DNA of 64,000 nt from Gnetum montanum (lineage: Eukaryota > Streptophyta > Gnetopsida > Gnetales > Gnetaceae): positions 1,613-65,612 of the forward strand of contig MNCI01026319.1 of assembly GCA_015680685.1 (NCBI GenBank). The letters are read 5' to 3'. Made by a program: the position numbers and the translations under genes. The notes beneath the pieces were generated by a model. The model was not told the origin of the DNA and ran no database searches. It saw nothing but the letters and a program-made list of their open reading frames with translations. Positions 31,961-44,210 of the stretch are shown here, piece after piece. How positions within the stretch are numbered: the first letter of the stretch is position 1; every line of letters begins with the position of its first letter.

Positions 31961-34024
31961 AATACAACAAACACCTCATTGGATGGACAACTGCATACCA
32001 CATTTTGGATCTCCTCCTTTTAACTTAGCCATGTAGGAGATGGCCACCCATACTAACCATATAAATGGCTCCTTAGTTTTTATCGTTTTATTTTACACAT
32101 TCTTTATTTTACATCTTCTTGTTTTCATGTTATTAATCTTTTCTAATTTTTGTTTTGCACCATCATTATTACATTTTCTATTTCTTAAAAATTTTACACT
32201 TTTTTTTATATTTTCTTTTATTTTATTTTGGTGTGATCTCCTAACTTTTTGTTAATAAGTGCCAGGTATAGTGGTAATATCTTACTTAATGGTGGTATGT
32301 GCTTTTTTGTTATTTGATTTTTGATGTCTAGTTTCTAGCTTTGAATTTTGTTACTGATGATTAGGACATGGTTCTTTTCCATGCAATGGGTAGTGAGTCC
32401 ACAACATCCATCCATCCATAAACTCTATGGTTTTCCTTATTCTAGAAATGCGTAGTCCCTTTTTCATTAATGAAACCTGAACAAACTTGTGTCTTTGGTA
32501 GTTTCTAGAATTGGAAAGGATTCAAAGGTTTGAATAGGCTGTGACTTTAAGGGAATTTGGTATTCTTTGTGCCTTTTTGTTTGCTTGGGTGCATGTATGT
32601 TTTTATGGATTTCTTATTGTTTCATGTTGACTAATAAAGGAAGTTAAATAAGTCTTTGCATGGTGTGATTCCCATTTTAAAAAAATGATGGGAATTCAAA
32701 GGACACCTCTTAGAAAAAATAAATGCATACGTCTTTGCATGGTGTGCTTCCCATTTCAAGGAAAAAAAATAATGGGAATTCAAAGCACACACCTTAGACA
32801 CAATAAATGCACTACAAGCACTCGTTATGGGACTAGAAAGACATGTTACCCATGCTTGAAGGTCCCTTCTAACTAAGGCCCTTTCTCACTTTCTACTTCT
32901 CTTTCCTTCTCTAATAAGGAATAGTGGTTGTATTGTGGAAGCATTCTTGTGTCTTAGGAGGATGGACATGTCTTAGAATGGGGATGTGAAGTCATTGAAC
33001 GTGCTTAGTTTTAGTTTGGACTAATGATGGATCTTATCAAAGTCATTTAACCATAAAATACATAAAAAACATCATGTGACCTTAATCAAGAATTCCATTC
33101 CACTCTCTCTCATCCATCTATGCTTTTCATGTCTCACCTCACTATTGGTTTCATGTTTTGGTCTAATGTCCTAGTTTGATGTGTTATAATTCTTAGGTAG
33201 TTTCTTCCAGGTTTTTGTACTTAACCTTCGATAACCATTAATCATCCACAAGGCCCATGGACTCTTTGGTTTGAAGTTATGCAAGGGCAAAGGCCTATGA
33301 CTACTTTGGAGATGTCCCACTTGCATATTTTTTGGTTGGGTTAGTAAGTTCATTACCCTTAGACACTCTTATAATCAAATCTTTTTGTTTATCCTATCAT
33401 TGACATCCAATTGTGCACATCTTCAAAATATTTTTTAAGTAAAATTTTCTTTTTTATTGTTGTGAATTCTTACACCCTCTTCAAATATTTCCTTGTGTTG
33501 AACTTTTTCAAATTTAATGGATCACTTATCTATTTTACCCTATTTGTCAACCTTTCCACTAACACTACTAAAGGAATCAATCTACCACAATCACAACCTA
33601 GCTGAGTGTAACCACTGATGAGACAATATATTTACTAACTATGTGTTACAGATTGCATACTAATTCATGATTTTGTTGTGATTGTAGTGGGAAGCATTTA
33701 CTGGAAACAGGACTATCTTCACTAAGGATGATGTAGTAGTACCACATGATGAGCACCATTCATGATCATTGGATCTTCTCCCTCACTCTTCAGTTGCCAA
33801 AAGGTGTTGGATGTTAGTGTTATCTAAGGTATTCCCTTCTCTTATCATGAACATCCAATTTTTTAAAAATTGTAACCCTGTATACTTAGGCACTCAAAGT
33901 CTATCTATTCCATCTAGTTAGTTTGTATGTTAGTCAATAATCCCATACCTGCCCAATATTTTGTAAGGAACTTGTTCCTCCTCTTTTACGCTCAAGGACG
34001 AGTTTTCATTCAGTCATGGGGGTA
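31961..34024 (+). other. Ath-4 long 3' untranslated region and polypurine tract
   Basis: No gene. It has a T-rich tract (32080-32240) and the boxes GAGTCCACAACATCCATCC (32396), GAAAGACATGTTACCCATGC (32837), GGGCAAAGGCCTATGACTAC (33290), an acceptor-like TTGTTGTGATTGTAG (33673 on) and AATAATCCCATACC (33937). The polypurine tract GGGGGTA ends just before 34025. A tandem duplication lies at 32653-32811. Confidence 0.7.
32653..32811 (+). repeat. Two-copy tandem repeat in Ath-4 3' UTR
   Basis: Two imperfect units with period 79 bp, each beginning TCTTTGCATGGTGTG and containing GGGAATTCAAAG. Ath-3 has one unit (14215-14300); Ath-5 has two (46805-46945). Confidence 0.75.
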
Positions 34025-34875
34025 TAATGAAACATGCTTTTTCATCTTCTTTGATGTCGGGGACAAGACACGATGTCGGGTATTTGATGTCGAAGCCCAG
34101 ATGTGATGTTGGATATATGATGTCGGGGGGTATACACTAGCCTATAAATATAGCACTCGGGCTCACAATTTCCATATAGTTTTTCAGTCAAAGTAGTGAA
34201 GCTCTTGTAGTTTGTTTTCTCTAGAGTTAGAATATTTTCTAAGTGCCCATAGTAGGAGTCTAAGTGTATACAAATCTTTATTTGAACATTGATGTACCTG
34301 AGTGTAGTAGTGTGACAGGAATAAAATGAACTCTTTTGACAATCCTTGTAACACTGAGAATAGATTAATGTTTCCTTTAATGCACTTTACTTTCATGTAC
34401 TTTACTTTAATGCATTTCAATTAAGTAAGTAATTTATAGTTGTTAATGAACATGAGCACGACCACTTCGAGCATACATATAGTGCTTGGTAACCTAGTAA
34501 CGCTTAATGTTTGGTAGTCCAGTAGCATTATATGTGTTTAGGATGTGTCTAGGAAAGTGAGGCAGTTATTTGTGTTAGGCTAGTTAGATAGTAGAATAAT
34601 TAGATATTGAATTTCTCTACCTTTCATTCTTATTTTAGGTGATTAAATTTATAAAACATAAAATGAGAAAAATCATGTACCTTAGTTACACTTAAACCAT
34701 ACCCTTAAGCCTCATAAGTGTAGTTGGAAAGACAACGAATGTTCTTAACACCCATTTCACTTCCTAGAGGAACTAGTGAATTGGAGAACTATAGGTCCAT
34801 GGAATTCAATCGGATCATGTGTAAATACCTTAGTGATTCATATGGTTGGGTGTAGGGGTACCTCACTACTCATTA
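34025..34875 (+). repeat. Ath-4 3' LTR
   Basis: About 851 bp, TAATGAAAC...CTCATTA; both terminal dinucleotides carry transitions relative to TG...CA. TATAAATA at 34143. The U3 repeats are clearer here than in the left copy: GATGTCGGGGACAAGACACG, GATGTCGGGTATTTGATGTCG. Confidence 0.9.
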
Positions 34876-34880
34876 CTAAT
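34876..34880 (+). repeat. Target site duplication of Ath-4, right copy (CTAAT)
   Basis: Exact match to 25775-25779. Confidence 0.88.
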
Positions 34881-35663
34881 CTTGTATTGTGATATGTTTT
34901 TATTCAAATTTTAGATTACCTACATTGTAATTAGAGTTTTACTTCATAGGTAAATGATGTGATGCATATATATATCATTCAAGTCACTTATGCCAAAAAA
35001 TATTATGAATTTTTTAACTTTGTGAGTTAGGTAATGCTTTAATGGTGCATTATGTTGTAGATATAGGATCATTGAAACATAACCATGGAATATTACTAAT
35101 TCATAAGTAGATTTTAGATTTTAAGATCTTAGTTCAAAAATATTCTAAAGTTGTATCCTCTATATTTTGTTGAGCTATTTAATCTTACATTAATTTTTCA
35201 AAGAGTTTAGTAGTAGATTATTAGTCTTCTAGATTCCATTAAGTATATAGAATTTATTTTCATACAATTTGATTCTCATAAACAATTTTATTAAAATCAA
35301 TATTTTTAAGTCTAAAAAGCAATTGGTATTAGGGAAAACCATATATGGGTTCATATTGGTTCATAAATACATATAATAATTTGTGTATAATGTGAGTATG
35401 CATGGTGGATATACATATATTATCATGCATAGTGAAATTTTTTTTAATTTTGTAATAGTAATGAAAGTTTATTAAAAAGAAATATTAAACTGTCGACCTT
35501 TCAATTATTATTTTAATTATATATCACTATTCTACTTACGTCATTGCAATTTAAAATAATTTTTATATGATTTAAACATGTGTACTTGGGTTCTATTCCT
35601 ACTTGCCAATGGACTTGAGTTTCATGGTAGGTAAGGATGGGACCTAGGAATACATAAGTATAG

Positions 35664-35669
35664 TTTTTT

Positions 35670-35700
<31 letters not shown>

Positions 35701-35740
35701 GGGGGCGGGGTGTGGTGTGTTTGTGTTGGGGAAAAGGTGT
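35664..35740 (+). repeat. Homopolymer run T16 then G26, then G/T-rich
   Basis: Sixteen T, twenty-six G, one C, four G, then GT-rich sequence to about 35740. It could form G-quadruplexes if real. Long homopolymer lengths are error-prone in assemblies. Confidence 0.9.
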
Positions 35741-36759
35741 TATTGGACCTCCAAAAACTATTAATAATGATTAAAGAAAATTTAGGGTACATCACAAGCT
35801 TGACATTGAGTTAATATCATAAAAAATATAAAAAGAAAAAATTTTCTGATTTTAGGACTATCTACATAGGTATACAACCTTATAATTGATACTTTGAAAA
35901 TATAAGAGAAGAAAATTAATTTTTAGTAGGAGAAAAATCTGAGTCCTAACAAAATGTACATCACTTTTCAACATTTATGCTTGAACTTAAAATGGCAAAA
36001 GGATTTAAGATAGGGAGTTTTTGCTTACTACTAATATTTTTTAAAAGCAAGAAAGTGGCATCATTGGTGGAAGATATTCATCTTGTCACTTGTTATTGAT
36101 CTTATATCAAGAATTTTTATCATCAAATATAACCTTATTATTAACACTAGTTTTAATCTTTGAGTTTATAGCATTCTTGTTAGACAAGGAAAAGTATACC
36201 TTATGAGCTATCTTCCTAGGCTACTTAATACTTTCTCTAGTACTAGCAAAAATATACATAGGAGATTTTATATTTTTTGGATTCTTTATAGTTATTTGAT
36301 CATTTCTCATTATTAACATGGACTTGATTTTTCTTATTTTCAACTTCATATTGTTTTTTCTCTATCTTCAACTTCAAAACATATTTTCTTTTCTTCAGAA
36401 TCTTTTTTTATTAGAAAATAACAAGCATTAAACATCATGATGGTAAAATTTGTAAGAATTAAGAATATAATATGTAATTAGCTGAATATAAGTCTTCTTT
36501 TCTACTTCTAATACCAATTCCTTTTATGATTAATAAAGTTGACTTCAACAAAAAATGATCTAAAAAAATCAAAAGTTGTATAAATAGATTCTATATGCTT
36601 AATGGGACTAAGAAGATTAACAATTTCTTGCTCGTCTTTCGGAAAAATCAATGGAAGATTATATACTTAACAAAACATAGATATTTAGCTTATTCTTTAG
36701 ATTGGACATTAAAATTTGAAACCCACTTATGAATGATCAACACTTCATGTTTATGTATA

Positions 36760-36960
36760 AAAGATCTTATATCTTAGGCATGTTACACCATTGAAACATT
36801 GCCTAACTTAATAAGCAGAATAAATGAGAATAATATGTGGCATGAAGGACTTGGATGTCATGTTTTTTTATCACATTATTTAAGTGTGAAACAAAAATTT
36901 GATTATGAGGTAGGAAACACAAAATTGGAATGAACATATATTGTGATAAAAGATCAGCAA
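36760..36960 (+). pseudogene. Possible copia pre-integrase remnant
   Basis: A plus-strand frame reads NMWHEGLGCHVFLSHYLS, then KFDYEVGNTKLE, which resembles the copia GAG-pre-integrase and integrase zinc segment (pattern W-H-x-R-L-G-H ... F-x-C-E-V-C-x-x-x-K). The key Arg and Cys residues are changed, and no other copia domain is readable nearby, so this is tentative. Confidence 0.35.
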
Positions 36961-37706
36961 CCAATGACTTGTATACATCATTAGAAAAACAAAATGATGT
37001 GTCTTAGTTGCATCAACATAACTAGAAGAAGGTGTCACAAATTTTTTCTTACCTACTTATACATATTCTTTTTAAAAATCAATAGAAATTTTTGCATCAA
37101 TAAAAGAAGTAGAAATTTCAATATTGGTTGAAGAAGTTGGGAGTAATATAGAATTCTGCTTAAAATAATCAAAGAAAGAAATCAAATCCATTGAAAAATT
37201 AGATTTACTAGAGAAGCATCACATCTACTTAAGAAATTCATATTTGTTAGAGAAACATTAGATCTATTGAATAAGTATAACATTCATTGACAAGCATCCT
37301 TGGAAACTTGGATTAGGATTGGAAATGGAGGTAGGGATAGGGTTGATGTATTGAAATGGAGTGTTAGAACCTAAAGAATTTTTTTATAAAATAATTTTTA
37401 TCACCCCCACCCACCCACCAAGACAAGCATAATTGAGACCAATTATGGCCATTAGATATGCCTAGGGATAGTTCACATAAGAATTTATGAACTAATGTAG
37501 ATTAGCATATTATTTTTTATGGTAGTACAAGTAGGTAAAAAAATTACATTGAACCAATTACATATTAAAATCTTTCTAACTTTTACAACTTTTATAGGAG
37601 GGATGTTGGAACCTGAAATAATTGAAATATAGATACACCCCAAGATTTATAGAAGTTTATAACTCAGTGCTACCTAGTAGAATCGAACCCTTAGACTAAC
37701 ATCTCA

Positions 37707-37937
37707 TTGTTAACTCTTATAAATTTTACAATCATGAAGGAAATTTGTTTAAAGTATGCTTTTTGCCTCAAGGAAAAATTTGTGAAGGAAAGAAAACAAA
37801 TGTTGAAGCAAGGATTAAAAATTAAAGCTAAAGATATGAAAAATCAAGTTAATGCCAATGATAAGAATAATCAAGTAGTAGTAGAGATACTAATGAAGAT
37901 TGAAGCTAATGTAAATGTTTTTACTCCTACTATATGA
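37707..37937 (+). CDS. Small unrecognised open frame
   Basis: 76 codons, ATG at 37707. The product is Lys/Asn-rich with a helix-like middle (KERKQMLKQGLKIKAKD). It is preceded by no recognisable promoter and lies in AT-rich spacer. Its composition is what chance frames in AT-rich DNA give, so it may well not be a gene. Confidence 0.12.
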   Translation: MLTLINFTIMKEICLKYAFCLKEKFVKERKQMLKQGLKIKAKDMKNQVNANDKNNQVVVEILMKIEANVNVFTPTI

Positions 37938-38973
37938 AGTACTAATTAATTCATTTCTTTTCATTTGGAAGTGTCTTTAGAGCAATAGATAGAGATAAAC
38001 GATGAGCAATAGTTAGAGGATTTCGATAAAGGATATGAAGTTGGAAAAAGTTTCTAGTATTGTAGTAAATTTGAATTAAATAATATGGCAGAACCTAGCT
38101 TCTCTTTGATGTATATTTTATCTTTCACTTCATTTAATGGGGCAAGTTCATTAAATAATGTTTTTGGTTCATGTAAAAATAAGTGAATTTTTAAGAGGCT
38201 ATATCAAGGGTTTTTTTTTTGTCTAAAAGGAAAAGATGTGTTTATTTATTATTGTATGCAATAAAAAAGGTTCTAAATGTGTTGAAGGTTGCCATAATGA
38301 AGACATCAAGGATCTCAATTAAGTTCTTTTTGTACACTCTATGATAGAGCTATGGGAATAGAACTAGTGTAGTAGATGTAATAAATAAGAGTTTGAGAGA
38401 TGTTTTGCTTATTACACATGAATGATCTTCAATTTCCAAAGTTATGAAGAAGACTATCAATGGTTTCATTACCAACATGAGGAGATGAGTTTAGATGCTT
38501 TAATTTTAAGCAAGGTGTTCAACGATTATGATTACGAAGGATGATGGTACAAACTAATGTAAGCATAAATTTTCCTTTTGTAGATACATTGGATTAATAA
38601 ATAATTCTTGTGAGTAGTATTTCATAAGTCTCTTATAACTCTTAGAGAATGTTTTGAAAGATAACTTATTAATTATAAGGGTTGTAAAATCAATTAAAAA
38701 TTTTGTGGGTTTCATACCCATCAATATGCTACCAAGGAATAGAGATTTGAGAGAATGGGGAATTCTTATTTTTGATTGCTTCTAAAATGCATAGAGGAGT
38801 AGCATATTTATGTTATTGTGAAAAAAACTAAAAATGAAAAGTAGAGAGGAAAAAGAAGAAGAAAAGGAAACTTGAGTAAAACATAGCAACAACCATAACT
38901 ATGATCTAGAAAATAAGGAAAGACTTGATCTTGAGCAAAAAAATAAGGGCATGTTAGTTGTAACAATGTTGAG

Positions 38974-39925
38974 TGATGAGTCATGTTCTATTGGTTATGT
39001 CAACAAAACCTCTTTGATGCGACCTCATTGTCTGGGCATCATCAACAAGGCCTAGTTGACACATCATATCATGCATTGATGTGGCCCCATTGATGTAGTG
39101 CATATACTTGGCTATAAATACACACTTGTAGCCACATTTATGGCAAGTAGAGATTGTAGTTGTAGTAGAGCTCTTGTAGTTTTTCCATCTAAAAGTTAGA
39201 AGTTTTTCCCCTAAGTGCCTGTAGTAGGAGTCATTGAGTGTACGGATCTTTATTCGAGTATTGTTGTACTTGAGCACGATAGTGTGTGCGGAAATAAAGA
39301 TGAGCTTTCTGATAAACCTTATAGCACTTTGGATAGATTAGATATTTTATTTATGCATTTAATGTTCTCAATTATTTGTTAAATATTTTCCATTAGCTAT
39401 GAATTATTTTTCAATTATTATGTTAATGAAGTAATTAAGCCAAATAGAGTACACACATAAGTACGACCGCTTCAAGTGTAACACATTACACTTGGTAATC
39501 CCAACAATGTTATTTCTTGGTATGCCCAGTAGCGTAGTGCTCGGTAGCCTAGAAGCGGATACATGGGCTTAAGATGTGTATAGAAAGTGGGATCAAATGC
39601 TTATGTTAGGATTAGTTAAATGCTAGTTAATTAGTTAATTTAGATTAGCTAATCAAGCTCCTTTTATCTACATTTAAGCACCAACTTATAAAAACAAAAT
39701 GATAAAAATTAGATGCCTTAGTTACACTTAACCATACCAACAAACATCACAAGTGTAATTGGGAAGACAATGATTAAACTTAAGACAATGATTGACCTTA
39801 AGGCAAGATTCACTTCCTAAAGGACTAGTGCACTGGAAATGACAAAGTCCATAGAATTCAATCGAGTTGCCATGAATGCTTTGTGATTCATATGGTTGGA
39901 CATAGGGGTACCTTGCCACTCATCA
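38974..39925 (+). repeat. Ath-5 5' LTR
   Basis: About 952 bp, TGATGAGTCA...CTCATCA. U3 carries repeated (A/G)GGCC(T/C)..(C/G)ATC-type words (AAGGCCTAGTTGAC at 39047, GGCCCCATTGATGTAGTG). TATAAATA at 39113; GTAGTAGGAGTC; AATAAAGATGAGCTTT; three U5 tandem units at 39491-39558. The preceding bases are TTGAG. Confidence 0.88.
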
Positions 39926-39926
39926 T

Positions 39927-39944
39927 TGGCATGATTACCAAGGA
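39927..39944 (+). other. Ath-5 primer-binding site (tRNA-Asp type)
   Basis: TGGCATGATTACCAAGGA, one base after the LTR. It fits the tRNA-Asp complement with transitions at most differing sites. Confidence 0.75.
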
Positions 39945-40080
39945 CTTTGTTTGTAGAACATGTGTTATTTAGGTTTAGGTGAATATCGTTAATATTTTTG
40001 TACGAACCTCAAGGTCAATATTATTCCCACTATACATAAAATTATAAAAACACACCAACAATTTTATTTTGTTTTGCAAA

Positions 40081-41900
40081 ATGTCTTCTTCTTCTTGCAA
40101 GCATGAAGATAGCAAACCATCAGTTCCAGAAGGATGCAAGGTGGTATACACTCATCTAGATGAGTTTGTCCCAAGCTTTATCTTCATCCTACATCAGGAT
40201 GAATAGTTGTGATGGTGTGATATGAAGGGCAACGTTGCCTTGTCCCCTAATAGATCTATGCCTGAGATGCTATTTAAGATCCTTAAGAAGTTGGGCATAG
40301 CAGATCTTCACAAAGAATACATTGTGGATAGATATCCCACTGAAACACAATGCAAATGAGATCAATATCAGGAGAAACTCCATGAAGCTACAAAGGGGAA
40401 ACATTACACCAATCCCTTGTTCCTGTTAAATCAAGATAACATTGAGTATCCTCTTATTGAAGGTTCTCAACATGAAGATTCTCCACCCTTGCTACTGATG
40501 GCGAGGGTGTGAACCTGATCCTATAGCCCACTATTTATAAAATAGGTTTAGGAAGAAGTGATAGCCAAGGTAGGAACTCGAGTAAACACCACGATAGCAA
40601 GGGATATAAGGATGGTGATCATAATAAGCCTAAGAGTGGTGGTGGTAGTGGTCCACAATCCTCTTCATCTAATTCCAAAAATTCCTCTTCATCAAATGGT
40701 TCTCATGGAAGCCACCATCGAAACAACCATGATGAAGGTGATCAATGAGATAATAATGATCATGAAGGCCACCAAAACTAAAGATGTGGCCGAAACCATC
40801 ATCAACATCATCAAAACCATCATTGGCATCATTGACAAAATAATGATGATGAACCTCTATTGGAAACTTGAAGTATGCTCCACATTATGGAGGTAGTGAG
40901 AATCCCAACCAGGCATATGAAGGATAGTTAGATCAAGCGCCTAGACATGAATAATATCCCAAGATTTGAGGGGGGATACAATTTTGATCTATAGACACAT
41001 CTACAAGCTTTTCATAATGCCTATGCCTTATAGAACATAGAAAATGAGTGGTATAAATTAAAGATTTTCCCAAGGACACTCATCAAAGAAGTTGAAAGTT
41101 AGTACCAATCCTTAGAGTTGGAGTCCATCTGAAGATGGAATACCATGTTAGAGCTATTCAATGACAAATACTAGACGTACTCTAGAGTTTCTAATCTAAG
41201 AAGGCAAATCCAAGGCTAGAAACAAGGAGTACATAAACCCTTGGATGCTACCATGGAATGCTACTATTCACTCCTACATCGATGCCCTAGCCATGGTTAT
41301 TCTCAGAGGGAACAACTTCACAATATCATAGATGGGCTTAGAGAAGAAACAAGAAGAACCCTTGGGGTGTATGCCCAAGGAAGATTGTTTGAACTAAGAG
41401 CTCATCATATCCAAAGGCTAATTGAGTAGGTAGCAAAAGAAGAAGGTGAGCTACAGAAAAAGAAAAGTGCTAAAGAGTATAATAGGAACCTTTTCATCAG
41501 AAAATGAGAGGTTCGATTTTGTGATGAGGAGTCACCACTTGATGATGTGGTGAATACAAAGACCTTACCCATCCAAAAATCCATTTATGATATTTTGGAC
41601 AAGGTTGACAAGTTATGGGACTCTTTGAACAAAAAATTTCAAACCGCTCTGAAGATTGCTAAAGAATACAAAGAGCAAAATAGTGATCATAATCGTAGGA
41701 GGCAAAAAAAAGTTGAACGTACCTGCCAAAGAGGTAAGGGAGAAGCTGTTGTAGTAGAGAAAGTTGTGGAGTCTAACTTTGATGATAAAACTAAATGTGA
41801 CATCTATCAATATGAACATCCAAAGGGATGTTGCCTTATGATGTCACACTTGCAAGAGTCTAGAGTGTATGCATTGAATCCTCACCTAGCACATAGGTAA
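40081..41900 (+). pseudogene. gag: Ath-5 gag, decayed
   Basis: Start ATG 40081 (MSSSSCKHEDSKPS). N-terminal block VVYTHLDEFVPSFIFILHQDE (40143-40205), KGNVALSPNRS; His/Ser tract near 40640-40720; capsid core RFEGGYNFDL (40965), LIKEVES, ELFNDKY (41152 on), LHRCPSHGYSQREQL and GVYAQGRLFELRAHHIQRLIE (open piece 41241-41429). The open piece 41547-41900 is the helix-rich part and the zinc motif CDIYQYEHPKGCC, with the second Cys changed to Tyr. About 600 codons with scattered stops. Confidence 0.85.
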
Positions 41901-42519
41901 CCTCTAGGATAATTGCCTTATCCTCAAGGAAATACAAGGTAGTTCCACCAACAACAATAAGTTTACTACCCAAATGGAACTCCTCCATAACCTTATGAAC
42001 AATACCAATTGTGGTACCAATCACAATCATGGGGAATGCCACCACCAAGTTAGCAGTACCATTATAGAAAACCAAATTCATACAAGTACTATGTTTAGCA
42101 GCTCGTCTCCCCTAGAAGTTTTGCAAGTCATGCATCATTCTAGCATCACTATTACCCTCTAGAGTATCACTAAACACATTCACCATCTACTTGATGGAAA
42201 AACCCATATCCATATTCATACAATCCTTTGCATCCCTTTGCACATACACCTCCACCTTCAACCCAATTACCTCTTACTCTGTCCTTGGAGGGTGAGATTC
42301 CACCACAGCCGTAACAACAAAATGCTACGAGGGCTGTAAACTCACAACTAGTTTTTCAACCAAGTGGTTTGGATAATTGATCAAGGAAAAGACCTTTCTT
42401 CTAGCCTAGTAGTCCTCTCAAACCCTCATAATATAGTCTGGTTAATCATCTTCCATCTCTAGCATCCTCATCCTTTCCATCAAATACCTTCGAGTGCCCT
42501 TCAAACTAAGTGTCACCTA

Positions 42520-43080
42520 TGGTCCACACTGTAATGCTAACTCACATTTTTTCTGACTGGATCAAGGTTGGTAATCTTCCTACAAAAGGATTTAATCTTA
42601 GAAGTTCACTCATTTATCTATAGATTGTTTGACATAAGCCATGCAAAGCTCTTCTTGACTCTAGTTCTAGAGTTAACCTCATCTCCCATGACATGTACAA
42701 GGCCTAGAACCTACCACCTCTCAAGATGAGCAACATTCATCTAGAATTAGCAAATTAGTCAATTACTATCCCTTAGGGCTTAGTAGAGGGCATTGTAACC
42801 ATAGTTTATGGGAGGTATTATCTTGCTGATTTTCTAGTGATCAAGGTGAACAACTACAAAAGTGACTTCCCCATCATTATGGGAAGGGCTTGGTTAAGCA
42901 CGGTCGATGCAAGAATGGGTATAAGGGACCTATTTTTAGAAATATCCAAAGAAGATGAACTAGGCGAGATTGAGAAGAAGCCTATTCCATGCATTGCATA
43001 TAGTGATAATGGGTGCAATTGTGTGCAAAAGATTTGGTTAATCAAAAGTATACACATTAAAGTAGGTAATTAGTGTGCAC
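42520..43080 (+). pseudogene. Ath-5 aspartic protease
   Basis: ALLDSSSRVNLISHDMY (42647-42695) keeps the catalytic Asp but not the Gly of D-S-G. Then LELAN, GLVEGIVTIVYG, and the intact open piece 42837-43073 with NNYKSDFPIIMGRAWLSTVD and PIPCIAYSDNGCNCVQ. Confidence 0.85.
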
Positions 43081-43479
43081 AAGAAATTAACATTTAAAGG
43101 TGTCTGTACATAGCAACCACAAATTAGGAGGGCACCCAGTGGCTGATAGTTGACTTGAATAGTAGCACAATATGCATGGAGCCAACCAAGAGCCTAACTT
43201 ATGCATATGTTAAAGGCATGGACAAAATTGAACAAGTTCATTCAAAAATCTCTAATGAAGATGATGATACTTGTTGGGGAGAGTTGGAAATCCATGATCA
43301 CTTCAAGCAAGAGCCTCTAGAACTAAAAAATTTACCATTTGATATGGAGTATGCATTTTTAAAGAATGGTAAATCAGTCATCATTAATGGCAAACTTGCT
43401 CTCGAAAAAAAGGAAAAGTTGTTGAAAGTGATGAAAAAATGGTCAATAGCCTTTTCTTGGTCATATCTAGAGCTAATAG
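43081..43479 (+). pseudogene. Ath-5 protease-RT connector
   Basis: Open piece 43155-43544 encodes MEPTKSLTYAYVKGMDKIEQ, an acidic stretch, LPFDMEYAFLKNGKSVIIN and KKWSIAFSWSYLELIGIDPR, which leads into RT. It is orthologous to 28996-29232 in Ath-4. The unbroken 129-codon run makes this one of the better preserved parts of Ath-5. Confidence 0.7.
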
Positions 43480-44210
43480 GAATCGATCCAAGGATATCCC
43501 AACATCGCATCTACACTAACCTAATGATAAAGCATAAAAGGTAGTTGTAGAGGTAGCTGAACTCCAAATTAAAGCAAATCATCAAGGAGGAAATAGAGAA
43601 ACTACTTAAGGTGGGGTTCATCTATCTAATTATGGATAGTGAGTGGGTTAGTCCACTCATAATTGTACTAAAGAGGGGTGGTAAATGGCAAGTTTACATT
43701 GACTTTAGGCTATTGAATATGGAAACATTTAAAGATCATTTTCCTTTGCCATTTGTAAATTAAGTCTTAGACACCATATCTGGGCATTGTTATTATAGCT
43801 TCTTGGATGGTTATAGTAGCTATAACCAAATCCAAATTACACCCAAAGATTAGGCCAAGACAACATTCACGAGTCCCTGGGGGACTTTTTCATATTGTAA
43901 GATACCATTTGGTCTATGCAATGCCCCTGCAACATTTCAATGCTTGGTCCTTAGTATCTTTCAATAGCAAATCGGTAGTGGTGTTGAAGTCTTCATTGAT
44001 GAATTTTCTACCTATGGAGCTATCTTTGAGCAAGCCTTGGACTTACTTGAGCAAGTACTAAAGAGATGTGTAGAGACAAACCTACAGCTCAACTTATGGT
44101 CCAAGAAGGCATTGTGCTAGGGCACTAAATTTCAAAAAAAGGGATTGAGGTAGACCTAGAAAAAATAAGGGTCTTCTAAGGAATAACATACTAAACAAAG
44201 ATCGTTAAAG
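43480..44210 (+). pseudogene. Ath-5 reverse transcriptase with FIDE in place of FMDD
   Basis: Near-continuous homology: EEIEKLLKVGFIY, DSEWVSPLIIV, YIDFRLLNMETFKDHFPLPF (43690-43755), FLDGYSSYNQIQITP (43800-43845), TTFTSPWGTF, PFGLCNAPATF (43908-43940) and VFIDEFSTYG (43989-44018). The second catalytic Asp of the box is Glu here. Stops occur mostly at Gln and Trp positions. Confidence 0.87.

Larger units (their letters stand above)
25780..34875 (+). mobile_element. Ath-4: complete-ended Athila-like element
   Basis: Two LTRs of one subfamily (25780-26599, 34025-34875), PBS, gag (capsid core deleted), protease, RT, RNase H, integrase, long 3' UTR, polypurine tract, and an exact 5-bp target duplication, CTAAT. 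Total 9.1 kb. No ORF3. All coding parts carry many stops, so the copy is inactive. Ath-6 at the right edge belongs to the same LTR subfamily. Confidence 0.92.
34881..38973. other. AT-rich spacer, mostly unassigned
   Basis: About 4 kb, strongly AT-rich. It contains a T16G26 run (35664-35705), a possible copia remnant (36760-36960), a C-rich CCCCCACCCACCCACC patch near 37405, and one 76-codon open frame at 37707-37937 with a Lys-rich product I do not recognise. No LTR, PBS or host exon structure could be supported. Confidence 0.5.

Noticed and set aside
37700-37940. Host gene exon
   Set aside because: The 76-codon frame is Lys/Asn-rich as expected by chance in AT-rich DNA, with no homologous block or convincing splice context.
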